From Bacillus cereus (lineage in GTDB: Bacteria > Bacillota > Bacilli > Bacillales > Bacillaceae_G): a stretch of 64,000 bases of DNA. Below are positions 1-8,683 of the stretch, piece after piece. The position numbers and the translations under genes were made by a program. Position 1 is the stretch's first letter. Each line of letters opens with the position of its first letter. The notes under the pieces were generated by a model. That model saw only the letters and a program-made list of their open reading frames with translations, was not told the origin of the DNA and did no database searches. The stretch covers positions 1,303,001 to 1,367,000 of the forward strand of contig NZ_CP089518.1 of assembly GCF_025917685.1 (NCBI RefSeq), in the 5' to 3' direction.

Positions 1-403
1 AGTAGCGACACAATTAATATCTTCTATTAATAAAAAGATGTTTCACGGTGAGGTTTTATTTATTGGTGGAAAAGTATCCCCAAAACATTCACGGGTGTCA
101 GGGTCTATTTCACAGCAAGTAATCCATCAATTTCATTTTCATAAGGCATTCGTTTCGATTGATGGGTTGTTGCCAGGCTTTGGGGTTTCTAGCTTTGAAT
201 TAGAAAAGGCGAAACTTTCAGAAGCGATGATTAAGCTAGCTGAGAAAACATTTATTTTATGTGATCATACAAAGGTAGGCGTAAAAGGGAATTATAGAAT
301 ATCAGCATTTTCTCAAATTCAACATGTCATTTGTGATAAGAAAATGCCTTATAGTTTTGAAGAAGAAGTCAAAAAACATAATATTCAATGGACAATTTGC
401 TAA
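1..403 (+). CDS. DeoR-family transcriptional regulator, C-terminal part (5' cut by window edge)
   Basis: The reading frame is open from base 2 through the window edge, so this is the C-terminal ~130 residues of a longer protein. The visible part looks like the sugar-phosphate sensor domain of DeoR repressors: a segment with a conserved Asp-Gly (IDGLLPGFGVSS), a helix, then ILCDHTKVG, which is the usual 'D.sK.g' core of this domain. The N-terminal helix-turn-helix lies outside the window. A hairpin terminator follows. The effector and target genes cannot be told from this fragment. Confidence 0.75.
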   Translation, partial: VATQLISSINKKMFHGEVLFIGGKVSPKHSRVSGSISQQVIHQFHFHKAFVSIDGLLPGFGVSSFELEKAKLSEAMIKLAEKTFILCDHTKVGVKGNYRISAFSQIQHVICDKKMPYSFEEEVKKHNIQWTIC

Positions 404-422
404 ATGAATTGAATACATCTAG

Positions 423-453
423 ACTCCCGCCTAATTTTTAGGTGGGAGTTTTA
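423..453 (+). terminator. Rho-independent terminator after the DeoR gene
   Basis: The inverted repeat ACTCCCGCC / GGTGGGAGT around an AT-rich loop is followed by TTTTA. Confidence 0.75.
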
Positions 454-572
454 CTATCAGTAAGTAACAAAATAAAAGATTTGTATTTATGCAAAAAGTG
501 GACACATTTTCTCATCTCGTTCATATAATTTACCAATACAAAAAAAGTTGGTCGAAGGAAAGAAGGGGAAGT

Positions 573-692
573 ATGTCAGAACGGATATATAATAAACTTG
601 TATTGTATGCAAACATTTTGCAAAAAATTGGTGTTATTAATGAAAAGGAAAAAAGTGAAATCCTTCATACGATAGGTAAAAAAGCCCTTTGA
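573..692 (+). CDS. Small conserved-looking protein, 39 aa, unknown function
   Basis: The ATG at 573 has a good ribosome binding site (AGAAGGGGAAGT just upstream); the earlier in-frame ATG at 489 has none. The product starts MSERIYNKLVLYANILQK and looks like one amphipathic helix pair. Size and style recall the small Sda/Spo0E-like helical hairpins, but no diagnostic motif is visible, so no function is given. The stop codon lies inside the terminator hairpin. Confidence 0.5.
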   Translation: MSERIYNKLVLYANILQKIGVINEKEKSEILHTIGKKAL

Positions 693-707
693 GTAAAGGG
701 TTTTTTA
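685..707 (+). terminator. Terminator overlapping the stop codon of the 39 aa ORF
   Basis: CCCTTT-gagt-AAAGGG followed by six T; the TGA stop is in the loop side of the hairpin. Confidence 0.75.
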
Positions 708-749
708 TTTTGTATCTATGGAAATTATAAACTTAATGTAATATTCCCA

Positions 750-778
750 TTGACAATGATAATGATATTCATTATCAT
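750..778 (+). promoter_or_regulatory. ilsA promoter with Fur box in the spacer
   Basis: TTGACA (750-755), a 17 bp spacer and TATCAT (773-778) form a sigma-A promoter. The 19 bp GATAATGATATTCATTATC at 758-776 matches the classical Fur box at 18 of 19 positions and covers the spacer and -10, so Fur-Fe should block RNA polymerase. A second looser repeat (ATTGATAGGGATTATCAAT) lies at about 792-811. Confidence 0.9.
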
Positions 779-842
779 TTGTTATGTTAGTAATTGATAG
801 GGATTATCAATTGAAATATATATAAGACAAGGGGATATTATT

Positions 843-3125
843 TTGAAAAAAAGTTATATTAAAGCTCTAGTAGTAGCAACAACATTAGCTATTCCATTTG
901 CTGCATACTCTACTCCAGCATTAGCAGCAATAAAAATTGAAGCAAACCAGTCGTTAGCAGCAGCCAGTGATCGCACGTATGATACTGAGATTAAAATATA
1001 TAAGGATCAAAAAGATGAGCCATCTATGGTTTCTCAGTACATAAAAAATCCTAAAGTAGCAATTGAAGACGGGAAAAAAATTGTTACTGTAACAATGCAA
1101 GATAGCGATTATTTTCAATATCTTAGAATAGAAGATAGAAACCAGCCTGGTGTATTTCATGATGTAAAAGTTTTGTCAGAAGATAAGAGGAAAAATGGGA
1201 CGAAAGTAGTTCAATTTGAAATTGGTGAATTTGAGAAGAAGCATAATATGCAAATGCATATACTTATTCCAGCTATTGGATACGATCACAAATATCAAGT
1301 TCAATTTGAAATTAAAGATCCAACTGTAAGCGACAAAGAAACAGAGAAACCAGATGATAACTCTAATTCAGGCAATACGGAAACAGATAATCCAGTTGAT
1401 AATCAAAATATGATAACAGATAACAAATTAAGAGAACTTGTTAATAAAAAAGTATTTAATAGAAAAGATTTAAATACACCAATTACGAAAGAAGAGTTAT
1501 TACAAGTAAAGGACTTGTTTTTAAACACGAATGAGATTCTTGATTATAGTGCATTAAAATATATGCCAAATTTAAAATCTTTAACAGTTGCGAATGCGAA
1601 GATAACAGATCCGTCGTTCTTTGCGAATTTAAAGCAATTAAATCATTTAGCTTTGCGTGGTAATGAATTTTCAGATGTAACACCACTTGTTAAGATGGAT
1701 AATTTAGAATCTCTTGATTTGAGTAATAATAAAATTACAAACGTTGCACCACTAATTGAAATGAAAAATGTAAAAAGTTTATATCTATCAGGCAACCAAA
1801 TAGAAGATGTAATAGCATTAGCGAAAATGGAACAACTAGATTACTTGAATTTAGCAAATAATAAAATTACGAATGTTGCTCCATTAAGCGCGTTGAAAAA
1901 TGTAACATACTTAACTTTAGCAGGTAATCAAATTGAAGATATTAAACCGTTATATTCATTACCTTTAAAGGACTTAGTATTAACGCGTAATAAGGTTAAA
2001 GATTTATCGGGTATTGATCAAATGAATCAATTACAAGAGTTATGGATAGGAAAAAATGAAATAACAGATGCTACTCCTCTAAGTAAGATGACACAGTTGA
2101 AAGTTTTAAACTTACCTAACAATGAGTTAAAAGATATTACTCCATTATCAAGTCTAGTAAACTTACAAAAACTTGATTTAGAGGCAAATTATATTTCAGA
2201 CTTAACACCAGTTAGCAATTTGAAAAAGTTAGTATTTCTAAGTTTTGTGGCGAATGAAATCCGCGATGTGAGACCAGTTGTGGAATTAAGTAAGACAGCA
2301 TATATTAATGTTCAAAATCAAAAAGTATTTCTAGAAGAAGCAGAAGTAAATAAAGAAATGAAAGTACCTATATATGAAAAAGATGGTGAAATTTCTACGA
2401 AAATTCGATTGAAGAGTGATAGTGGTACGTATAGTAACGGTGTAATTAAATGGAGTACGCCAGGTGAGAAGGTATATGAATTTGGAGTGAAAGATCCATT
2501 TGCGGATACAGGAATCTTCTTTACAGGATCTGTAATTCAAAATGTAGTAGAAAGTAAAGGGGATAACACTTCTAAAGAAGATGAAAAAGTAGAAGTAGTA
2601 GAATTTAAAGATGTACCAAAAGGACATTGGTCAGAAGAAGCAATTAATTATTTAGCGAAAGAAAATATTTTCAAAGGATATGGAAATGGACAATTTGGAT
2701 TTGGGGATAATATTACCCGTGGACAAGTTGCATCTTTAGTACAAAGGTACTTGAAATTAGAAAATAAAGTAGAGCAGAAAGAGATGTTTACAGATACGAA
2801 AGGGCATATGTTTGAGCAAGATATTGCTACAGTTGCACAAGCTGGAATTATGCAAGGAGATGGTACAGGGAAGTTTCGTCCAGAAGGAGTATTAACTAGG
2901 TACGAGATGTCAGTAGTATTACAAAAAGTATTTCGGTTAAAGGCAAATGAAAGTAATTTGGAGAACTTTAAAGACGTACCAACTGGTCATTGGGCAGAAG
3001 GATATGTGAAAGCTTTAGAGGATAATAACATATCAAAAGGTGACGGGAATGGGAACTTTTTAGGGGATAATTTCGTAACACGTGAACAATATGCGCAATT
3101 TTTGTATAATGCAATAAAAAGATAA
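843..3125 (+). CDS. ilsA: IlsA: iron-regulated NEAT / leucine-rich-repeat / SLH surface protein
   Basis: The 760 aa product has a TTG start behind an AAGGGG ribosome site. Domains in order: signal peptide ending ALAA (1-29), a NEAT-type domain (about 30-160), a low-complexity linker rich in Asn/Asp/Thr, about a dozen internalin-like 22-residue LRRs (about 210-490, 'L..L.LsnNkItnvaPL'), a small linker domain, and three SLH modules ('FKDVPKGHWSEEAI') at 600-760 that anchor it to the S-layer or cell wall. In B. cereus, IlsA is known to bind haem, haemoglobin and ferritin under iron starvation and to help virulence. The Fur box upstream agrees. Length and domain order fit IlsA exactly. Confidence 0.93.
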   Translation: MKKSYIKALVVATTLAIPFAAYSTPALAAIKIEANQSLAAASDRTYDTEIKIYKDQKDEPSMVSQYIKNPKVAIEDGKKIVTVTMQDSDYFQYLRIEDRNQPGVFHDVKVLSEDKRKNGTKVVQFEIGEFEKKHNMQMHILIPAIGYDHKYQVQFEIKDPTVSDKETEKPDDNSNSGNTETDNPVDNQNMITDNKLRELVNKKVFNRKDLNTPITKEELLQVKDLFLNTNEILDYSALKYMPNLKSLTVANAKITDPSFFANLKQLNHLALRGNEFSDVTPLVKMDNLESLDLSNNKITNVAPLIEMKNVKSLYLSGNQIEDVIALAKMEQLDYLNLANNKITNVAPLSALKNVTYLTLAGNQIEDIKPLYSLPLKDLVLTRNKVKDLSGIDQMNQLQELWIGKNEITDATPLSKMTQLKVLNLPNNELKDITPLSSLVNLQKLDLEANYISDLTPVSNLKKLVFLSFVANEIRDVRPVVELSKTAYINVQNQKVFLEEAEVNKEMKVPIYEKDGEISTKIRLKSDSGTYSNGVIKWSTPGEKVYEFGVKDPFADTGIFFTGSVIQNVVESKGDNTSKEDEKVEVVEFKDVPKGHWSEEAINYLAKENIFKGYGNGQFGFGDNITRGQVASLVQRYLKLENKVEQKEMFTDTKGHMFEQDIATVAQAGIMQGDGTGKFRPEGVLTRYEMSVVLQKVFRLKANESNLENFKDVPTGHWAEGYVKALEDNNISKGDGNGNFLGDNFVTREQYAQFLYNAIKR

Positions 3126-3134
3126 TAAATGAGA

Positions 3135-3176
3135 AAAATACGTTATTCTTTAATAAGAAGAATAACGTATTTTTTA
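3135..3176 (+). terminator. Terminator after ilsA
   Basis: Long AT-rich hairpin AAATACGTTATTCTT / AAGAATAACGTATTT ending in a T run. Confidence 0.8.
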
Positions 3177-3374
3177 TATGTACAAAATCAAGTAAGAAAT
3201 AGACAGGAGTGCTTATAGGTGATATGTCTATTTTTCTGATAGGTGCTGAAACCATATTGACAAAAAGGCATTCTCGTGTGATAATTCAATTAAATTTTTA
3301 GAATAATCAAAAAACATTCCTTTTACATAGAAAGGATTCGAACATTATATTAATATTACGCCGGGGGTGACGAA

Positions 3375-4004
3375 ATGTTATTTTTTCTGAAGAAATGGAA
3401 CGAATTAAAAGATGTGAAGGCAGAACTGGCACTTCGCGATTGGTTTTATGGTACAAAAATTAGTTTATCGATGTGTACGTCAAAAGAGCCATTAACATTT
3501 TTGGTAAATGTAGAGGGAAGAGATAAAGGAGTATTTTCTGAAGAAGACTTTATTGTAGTAAATTGCATGTGTGAGCCAGTATTTGAAAACGAAGAAAAAC
3601 CAGCTTCAGAGTCGTTTATGCATGCGGATATTTATAAAAAAAGCAGTGCAGAATGTATTTTACAAGTACAGACTGTAGATAGTCATTTAATGTCAGAGTT
3701 ATATGGGAAAGAAGGAGAAGTGACATTCGAACAACGCAGCGTGGAACGTGTTTTTGGCAAAGAAGGCATTACAGAAATGACAATTCCAATTGTAGAAGAT
3801 GAAAAAAAATTCGCTGATTTATTGGAAAGTAATGTTCCGAATTTTACTGAAGGTGGAGGAGTAGTCCTTGTTCATAATTACGGAATGATCGTGTGGGGAA
3901 AATCACCAGAAGAGGCGAAAAAATGGTTGGAAGGTATAGAATATTTAATGAACTACCACGTAAAGCTTTTAATGATAAAAGGGGCAAAAAGTTCTGTTAT
4001 ATAA
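3375..4004 (+). CDS. Class II aldolase/MtnB-like protein lacking the catalytic metal ligands
   Basis: The 209 aa product follows GGGGGTGA. Its whole length tracks methylthioribulose-1-phosphate dehydratase (MtnB): 'W.EL.DVK.ELA.RDWF' at the start, 'TVDSHLMSELYG' in the middle and 'MIVWGKSPEEAKKWLE' near the end. The residues that make MtnB an enzyme have changed. The HVHT zinc motif reads QVQT (97-100), the NHG motif with the third His reads NYG (168-170), and the TSGNLS phosphate-binding loop reads TKISLS. It is intact and well expressed-looking, so it is probably a pseudoenzyme with another role, not a decaying gene. No other methionine-salvage gene is nearby. Confidence 0.75.
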   Translation: MLFFLKKWNELKDVKAELALRDWFYGTKISLSMCTSKEPLTFLVNVEGRDKGVFSEEDFIVVNCMCEPVFENEEKPASESFMHADIYKKSSAECILQVQTVDSHLMSELYGKEGEVTFEQRSVERVFGKEGITEMTIPIVEDEKKFADLLESNVPNFTEGGGVVLVHNYGMIVWGKSPEEAKKWLEGIEYLMNYHVKLLMIKGAKSSVI

Positions 4005-4129
4005 AGGTGTATTCACAGTGGTTACCATTCTATAAAAATGAAAGCGTTTTAAAATTAAATTTCACTCATAAAATATAGGTCTCCTTATTATATATAGATT
4101 ACATGTTGACATGTAAGGAGGAACATATT

Positions 4130-4753
4130 TTGCGAGTTAAATACCATTTTCTGCCAAAACAGCAAGTGACATTTTGCAAAACGAATGATTCTGGTGAAAA
4201 GGCTTTGCAAATTATGAATGAAACGGGATTTAGGGCGATCCCTGTATTAGCAGAAGATGAGAAGGAATTCACGGGGATTATTTATAAAGTAGATCTTTTA
4301 GAGAAGAAGTGTAATAGCGGATTAGAGCATGTAAGTACAGGAGATGTGCTGGAAGATTCAAATTCGTTTATTTTTGAAAAGGATTCTTTTTTTAGAGCTT
4401 TTTACGTGATTCGTCGTCTCCCGTTTTTAGCGGTTTTAAATGAATATAATGAATTTGTCGGTATTTTAACACATTCTAATGTATTTGATGTTATTGAAGA
4501 TTCGTTCGGTATGCGGACGGGTGGTTATATATTAACAATTGCAACACAAGATTGTAAGGGAACAATTAAAGAGCTGGGGACATTGTTAAAGGCATACAAT
4601 ATAGGTGGACTGTTTACGCTTGATAATGGTGATCAATATATTCGCCGTATTATCGTAAATATATCAGATGAGTTAAATGAAAAAAGATTAAAGCAATTAA
4701 TTGAAAAGATAGAGAAAAAGGGATTTAGGGTGAGTCATGTAGATCATATTTAA
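4130..4753 (+). CDS. CBS-pair plus ACT-like domain protein (AcuB-like layout)
   Basis: The TTG at 4130 follows AAGGAGG with 8 bp spacing and is preferred to the ATG at 4103, which lies upstream of that site. The 207 aa product has two CBS motifs (about 5-125, 'GFRAIPVLAEDEKEFTGIIY' and 'LPFLAVLNEYNEFVGILTHS') and a C-terminal ACT-like domain (about 130-205, 'GGYILTIATQDCKGTIKEL'). CBS-ACT proteins sense adenylate-type or amino-acid ligands; AcuB and c-di-AMP-binding CbpA share this layout. The ligand is unknown. A near-match to a catabolite-repression cre site lies at 4039-4052. Confidence 0.7.
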   Translation: MRVKYHFLPKQQVTFCKTNDSGEKALQIMNETGFRAIPVLAEDEKEFTGIIYKVDLLEKKCNSGLEHVSTGDVLEDSNSFIFEKDSFFRAFYVIRRLPFLAVLNEYNEFVGILTHSNVFDVIEDSFGMRTGGYILTIATQDCKGTIKELGTLLKAYNIGGLFTLDNGDQYIRRIIVNISDELNEKRLKQLIEKIEKKGFRVSHVDHI

Positions 4754-4764
4754 GTTAAAAAGGG

Positions 4765-4803
4765 AAGGTAGCTATCTGTTATATGTAGATAGCTACCTTT
4801 TTT
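4765..4803 (+). terminator. Terminator after the CBS-ACT gene
   Basis: AAGGTAGCTATCT / AGATAGCTACCTT hairpin followed by TTTTTT. Confidence 0.85.
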
Positions 4804-4820
4804 AGTACGAGAAATGAATC

Positions 4821-5591
4821 TTATTTTGAAACAGGAGGTGGAGATAATACTAAATCAGATAAAAAAATGAAGTCTGCATGTTCGCGAACTTTAGGAATAG
4901 AAGTTTCAATAACACGTGATGTAATTTCACCTGGAGGACCAACGTGCCCGATAGCTACCATGATTGGTTTTTCTTGAATTTTTTTGATGAGTAATTGGGC
5001 TTGTCTTGAAATATGACTTGCCGTATATACATCATCAAAAAATAATTGATTTTCAATGATAGGCACCCCTAATTCTTTACCGATTTTTGGGACAACACTA
5101 TTGGGATTTGTTTTACTATCTAAATAAAATAAACCGTGTTTTTTACAGGCAGAAAGTATAAGACGTACAATCCTTTCATCAGCGGTTACTTTTGATCCCA
5201 TATGATTGTTCATTCCTATTGCATGAGGTATTTCTTGAATTGCTTGTTCGAGTCGGTTGTTTATTTCTTCATCGCTTAAATCTGTTGTAATCGCTTTCGG
5301 TCCAAGCCACTCTTTTTTTCCTCTAATTGGTTCCATGGGCATATGTATAATAACTTCATGCCCTTTTTTATGGGCAGCTATTGCATCTTGTTTAGTAGAA
5401 GGAAGAAATGGCATAACAGCAATAGTGAGTGGAATAGGAAGTGATAACATCCTATCAGTTCCTTTCATATTATTGCCGAAATCATCGATGACAATAGCAA
5501 CTTTATTCGTATGAGCGTTTGCTTGAATAGGAAATAGGAAGAAGGGTATGAACAGGGTGAAGACGAGAAATGTAATAGTATATTTGTGCAT
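4821..5591 (-). CDS. Secreted divergent polysaccharide deacetylase (YibQ/DUF610 family)
   Basis: 256 aa with a signal peptide (1-26, ...IQANA). The mature part has the YibQ-type deacetylase-fold signatures: 'VAIVIDDFGNN' near the start, 'IHMPMEP', 'GMNNHMGSK' and 'FLDSKTNP'-like 'FYLDSKTNP', and 'AIGHVGPP'. These supply the Asp and His residues normally used for metal binding. It acts outside the membrane, and the substrate is not established for the family. Transcribed alone, convergent with the CBS-ACT gene. Confidence 0.8.
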   Translation of the reverse strand: MHKYTITFLVFTLFIPFFLFPIQANAHTNKVAIVIDDFGNNMKGTDRMLSLPIPLTIAVMPFLPSTKQDAIAAHKKGHEVIIHMPMEPIRGKKEWLGPKAITTDLSDEEINNRLEQAIQEIPHAIGMNNHMGSKVTADERIVRLILSACKKHGLFYLDSKTNPNSVVPKIGKELGVPIIENQLFFDDVYTASHISRQAQLLIKKIQEKPIMVAIGHVGPPGEITSRVIETSIPKVREHADFIFLSDLVLSPPPVSK

Positions 5592-5610
5592 TTGAATATT
5601 TCCTTTCTAT

Positions 5611-5769
5611 TTTATCCCGCTATTTGCGGGCAGTAAGATTCCCACCTCAAAATTCGGCTAGAGCAAAGAAGTTAGGTGGGAGATCCACTGTCCGTAAATG
5701 CCCGATTGGTGAGGGCTAATAATCAGCGGGGGATGAACAAAACCCTCACTGATTAAAGTTTCACTTTAT
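5611..5769 (+). repeat. bcr1 repeat, full copy
   Basis: 159 bp starting TTTATCCCGCTATTTGCGGG and ending AAAGTTTCACTTTAT, so flanked by TTTAT direct repeats. It closely matches the copies at 28699, 50200 and 60963 in the same orientation. bcr1 is the best known mobile-like noncoding repeat of the B. cereus group and targets TTTAT. Confidence 0.9.
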
Positions 5770-5814
5770 CAATCATCATTATGTTTTGCGTTTTTACATA
5801 AATTAAACAAAAAA

Positions 5815-5821
5815 TGTCGAA
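5815..5821 (+). promoter_or_regulatory. Possible Spo0A box (TGTCGAA)
   Basis: A perfect 7-base 0A-box core lies 255 bp upstream of the Spo0E-like gene. A 7-mer can occur by chance, so this is only suggestive. Apart from this site and the bcr1 copy, 5592-6075 shows no gene. Confidence 0.3.
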
Positions 5822-6075
5822 GAAAAGTACATTGAAAATAGAGAACCCACTGTTTACTGAGTATTTACAAAAAAGAAGATGAAAAAAATGTCTATTATTG
5901 CGAATGTATTTACAAAGATAGAATAATTTGTAATAATTCTCAAAGTGAGGGTAAAGATTTGTAAATTACAGGGGGAAAATGTTAAAATTTCTGATTCTTC
6001 AAATAGAATTAAATGTTTAAAGGGCTAAAGTAGAAGAGACGTTGAGAGCATGGGAGAATAATAAGGGGGATATGG

Positions 6076-6357
6076 ATGTTTACTGTAAAAAGGAAGTACA
6101 CATTAGAAAAGCTTTCGCATGATATTCATATGAAACGTGAAGAAATGATCCATTTAGGATTAACAAGTGGGTTAAATAGTATGGAGACAATTCAAGTTAG
6201 TCAAGAATTGGACAAGCTTATCGTACAGTATCAGAGTTACAAAGAAAGACAAACACCGAAATGGTTTTCAATTATAAAGGTCCCTATTTTTCAAATTGGG
6301 TATGAAGGAAAATCGAGCAATTTTTGGAGAATGCTTGTGGCTGGTTTTATGAAATAA
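6076..6357 (+). CDS. Spo0E-like sporulation aspartyl-phosphate phosphatase
   Basis: 93 aa behind AAGGGGGATATGG. The centre carries the Spo0E family core: a first helix (KREEMIHLGLTSGLNS) and the signature VSQELDKLIVQY at about 52-63, which contains the S-Q-E-L-D motif needed to dephosphorylate Spo0A-P. The ~30-residue tail is longer and more aromatic than in minimal family members. It lies convergent to an orphan sensor kinase, and the pair may act on the same phosphorelay. Confidence 0.8.
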   Translation: MFTVKRKYTLEKLSHDIHMKREEMIHLGLTSGLNSMETIQVSQELDKLIVQYQSYKERQTPKWFSIIKVPIFQIGYEGKSSNFWRMLVAGFMK

Positions 6358-6386
6358 GTATAATTATCCTTTTGGGATAAGGATAA

Positions 6387-7883
6387 TTATACTATGTGTA
6401 ATGGAATCTCTATATGAACTGTCGTTCCTTTGTTTTCTTTACTATCAATAAATATATGCCCGTTGTACATCTCTACAATTCGTTTACATATGACAAGTCC
6501 AAGACCTGTTCCAGTATCTTTATTAGTAAAGAACGGATGAAAGAGGTGTTTTTGAATATGTTTTGGAATTCCTTTTCCAGTATCAATAATTTGCAGTTGT
6601 GCGTGTTTTTCATTGTTTGTTACTACAATGGTTAATGTATCACCAGAAGCCATAGCTTCAATTGCATTTTTTGTAATGTTTAAAACCACTTGTTTCATAT
6701 GGTCTTTTGAGCAAAGTATATGAACAGGTTGGTCTGGAAAATGTAAATGAAATACAATGTTATGTAGATTCGCCTCAGATTGAATAATTAATGCTACCTC
6801 ATTAAGAATCGTTCTTACATCATATGTTTGTTCAATGATGGCAGTTGGCTTTCCAAGAATAAGAAATTCGCTTACAATTTCATTAATCCGTTCTATTTCT
6901 TGTTCGATTATGGAAAAGTAGAACTGATCCTGGTCATCTTTATATTTCTCTTTTAACAGAGCAACGAGTCCTTTAATTCCAGTAAGAGGATTACGGATTT
7001 CATGGGCTGTACTAGCTGCAAAAGTTCCAACCAATTCAATTTTTTGCAGTTCATTTTGTTGTCTTTCCAGTTTTGTTTGACGTTTTAATAACATATATTG
7101 AGCAAGTAAAAATAAAATAGACAGTAAAAATAAAGTAGCTATACACTCTATTAAAACTAACTGGTATAAAGTTTGTTGATGAATAGGTAACGGAGAAACA
7201 GAGACCTTCCAATTTAATCTTTGGAGTGGGGTAGTGAGCATGTTAGAATGCCCATCGTTTGTTTCATTATTATCATCAGTTAGAAAAACTACATCATGTT
7301 TATCAGTCACTTCGAAATGATATTGTGGTTTAATAGCATTTAAAGAGGCTGAAATGTAGTCAAAACGTAAACTCGCTAATAATAAGCCTGAGAGTTCCTT
7401 TTGTCTATTAAATATTGGAGAGGCAATCATAATAGCTTGATGTCCAAGAACGCGATCTGTAATAACTGATGATACAGTTGTTTTCTTAGATTGTAATGCA
7501 TCTTGAATGTATTGGCGGTCAGAAACGTCAATAGGCGGCGAATCGCCTTCAGATGCGATTGTAATCATCCCATCTGTTGTAGAGTAATATAGACCAGAAA
7601 ATCGTGCATCGTTTCCATCCGTATCATGTACAATCTGTTTAATTCCATTGATGTTTCCAGTTTCGGTCCCTACGACTTTTGCGAGCATTTCTAAGGCAGA
7701 TATAGCTTCGCCAAGGTGATGGTCTAAATAGTCTCTATATAAAAAGAGAACAGTGTGAGCAGATAGTTTGTTTTCTTGTTTCATTTGATAAGTGTGATAC
7801 GAAAAAAATGTGGCACCGATCCCTATCGTTGGCAGTATAACAAGCAGTATGTAAAAAACTATGCTTTGTAATTTGACTTTCAA
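6387..7883 (-). CDS. Orphan membrane sensor histidine kinase with extracellular dCache-like domain
   Basis: 498 aa. Two membrane segments (about 8-28 and 238-262) flank an extracellular sensor of about 200 aa ('DRQYIQDALQSKKTTVS', 'IASPIFNRQKELSGLLLASL'), as in Cache chemosensors. The cytoplasmic part has the H box STAHEIRNPLTGIKG, N box NITKNAIEAM, G1 DTGKGIP and G2 GTGLGL. No response regulator is next to it. With the neighbouring Spo0E-like gene this suggests input to the sporulation phosphorelay, though that is inference. Confidence 0.85.
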   Translation of the reverse strand: MKVKLQSIVFYILLVILPTIGIGATFFSYHTYQMKQENKLSAHTVLFLYRDYLDHHLGEAISALEMLAKVVGTETGNINGIKQIVHDTDGNDARFSGLYYSTTDGMITIASEGDSPPIDVSDRQYIQDALQSKKTTVSSVITDRVLGHQAIMIASPIFNRQKELSGLLLASLRFDYISASLNAIKPQYHFEVTDKHDVVFLTDDNNETNDGHSNMLTTPLQRLNWKVSVSPLPIHQQTLYQLVLIECIATLFLLSILFLLAQYMLLKRQTKLERQQNELQKIELVGTFAASTAHEIRNPLTGIKGLVALLKEKYKDDQDQFYFSIIEQEIERINEIVSEFLILGKPTAIIEQTYDVRTILNEVALIIQSEANLHNIVFHLHFPDQPVHILCSKDHMKQVVLNITKNAIEAMASGDTLTIVVTNNEKHAQLQIIDTGKGIPKHIQKHLFHPFFTNKDTGTGLGLVICKRIVEMYNGHIFIDSKENKGTTVHIEIPLHIV

Positions 7884-8076
7884 ATTTGGTACTCCTTCTT
7901 TTTTATTATCATTATATATAAACTATGTTAAAATTGTCATGTTTTTATTCAAGAATCATTTGCATTACATTAGGGAAATGAAAAGGGATGAGTGAATATT
8001 CATTTGTAAATTGTAATGAAGTACTACGTTGCTTTTCTTTTTGTTGCGGAGAATTTAAGTGAAGGGTTGAAATGGT

Positions 8077-8523
8077 ATGACATCAAATAATGAGCGAGAA
8101 GATATTTCTCAATCTTTAAAAGTATTTATTGCATTATCCCGTGTACATCGTTCTGTTATGGATACTACAAATAAATCCATACAAAGTAACGGATTAAATC
8201 CAACTGAGTTTGCTGTATTAGAACTACTATATCATAAAGGAGGCCAACCACTTCAGCAAATTGGTGAGCGTATTTTAATAGCTAGTGGCAGCATTACATA
8301 CGTTGTAGATAAGCTCGAGAAAAAAGGACTAGTAAAGAGGATCCCATGCCCGAATGACAGACGTGTTATTTATGCGCAATTAACGGAGTCTGGGGAGAGC
8401 TTTATTGCTTCTATTTTTCCAGGGCATGAGCAAGTTATACATCAGTCTTTCGAAATGTTAACGAAAGATGAAAAGGATGAATTACTTGATCTATTAAAAA
8501 AAATTGGAAAGTATGAAAAATAA
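8077..8523 (+). CDS. MarR-family transcriptional regulator
   Basis: 148 aa, ATG behind GAAGGG. Typical MarR winged helix: 'LNPTEFAVLELLYHKGGQPLQQIGERILIASGSITYVVDKLEKKGLV' region with the wing RIPCPNDRRVIYAQLTESG (DRR motif). Pattern resembles YusO/OhrR-like regulators, but the single Cys in the wing is not in the OhrR sensing position. Monocistronic, terminator follows. Target unknown. Confidence 0.88.
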   Translation: MTSNNEREDISQSLKVFIALSRVHRSVMDTTNKSIQSNGLNPTEFAVLELLYHKGGQPLQQIGERILIASGSITYVVDKLEKKGLVKRIPCPNDRRVIYAQLTESGESFIASIFPGHEQVIHQSFEMLTKDEKDELLDLLKKIGKYEK

Positions 8524-8540
8524 TAATACGTTCCAAAGGA

Positions 8541-8571
8541 GCTTTGGATAAAGAAATCCAAGGCTTTTTTG
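8541..8571 (+). terminator. Terminator after the MarR gene
   Basis: GCTTTGGAT / ATCCAAGGC hairpin followed by TTTTTTG. Confidence 0.8.
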
Positions 8572-8683
8572 TTTACATGTAATTATGACAGTAGCTGCTG
8601 TATTTTGCTGAAAAATAAGAGGATATTTGGAAGTGAGCATTGAATTATAGTAATGATGCATATAATGGAGAGGGGGCTCGTTC

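Noticed and set aside
4039..4052. cre-like site TGAAAGCGTTTTAA before the CBS-ACT gene
   Set aside because: One mismatch at the conserved C and no promoter nearby could be defined; kept only as a remark in the gene entry.
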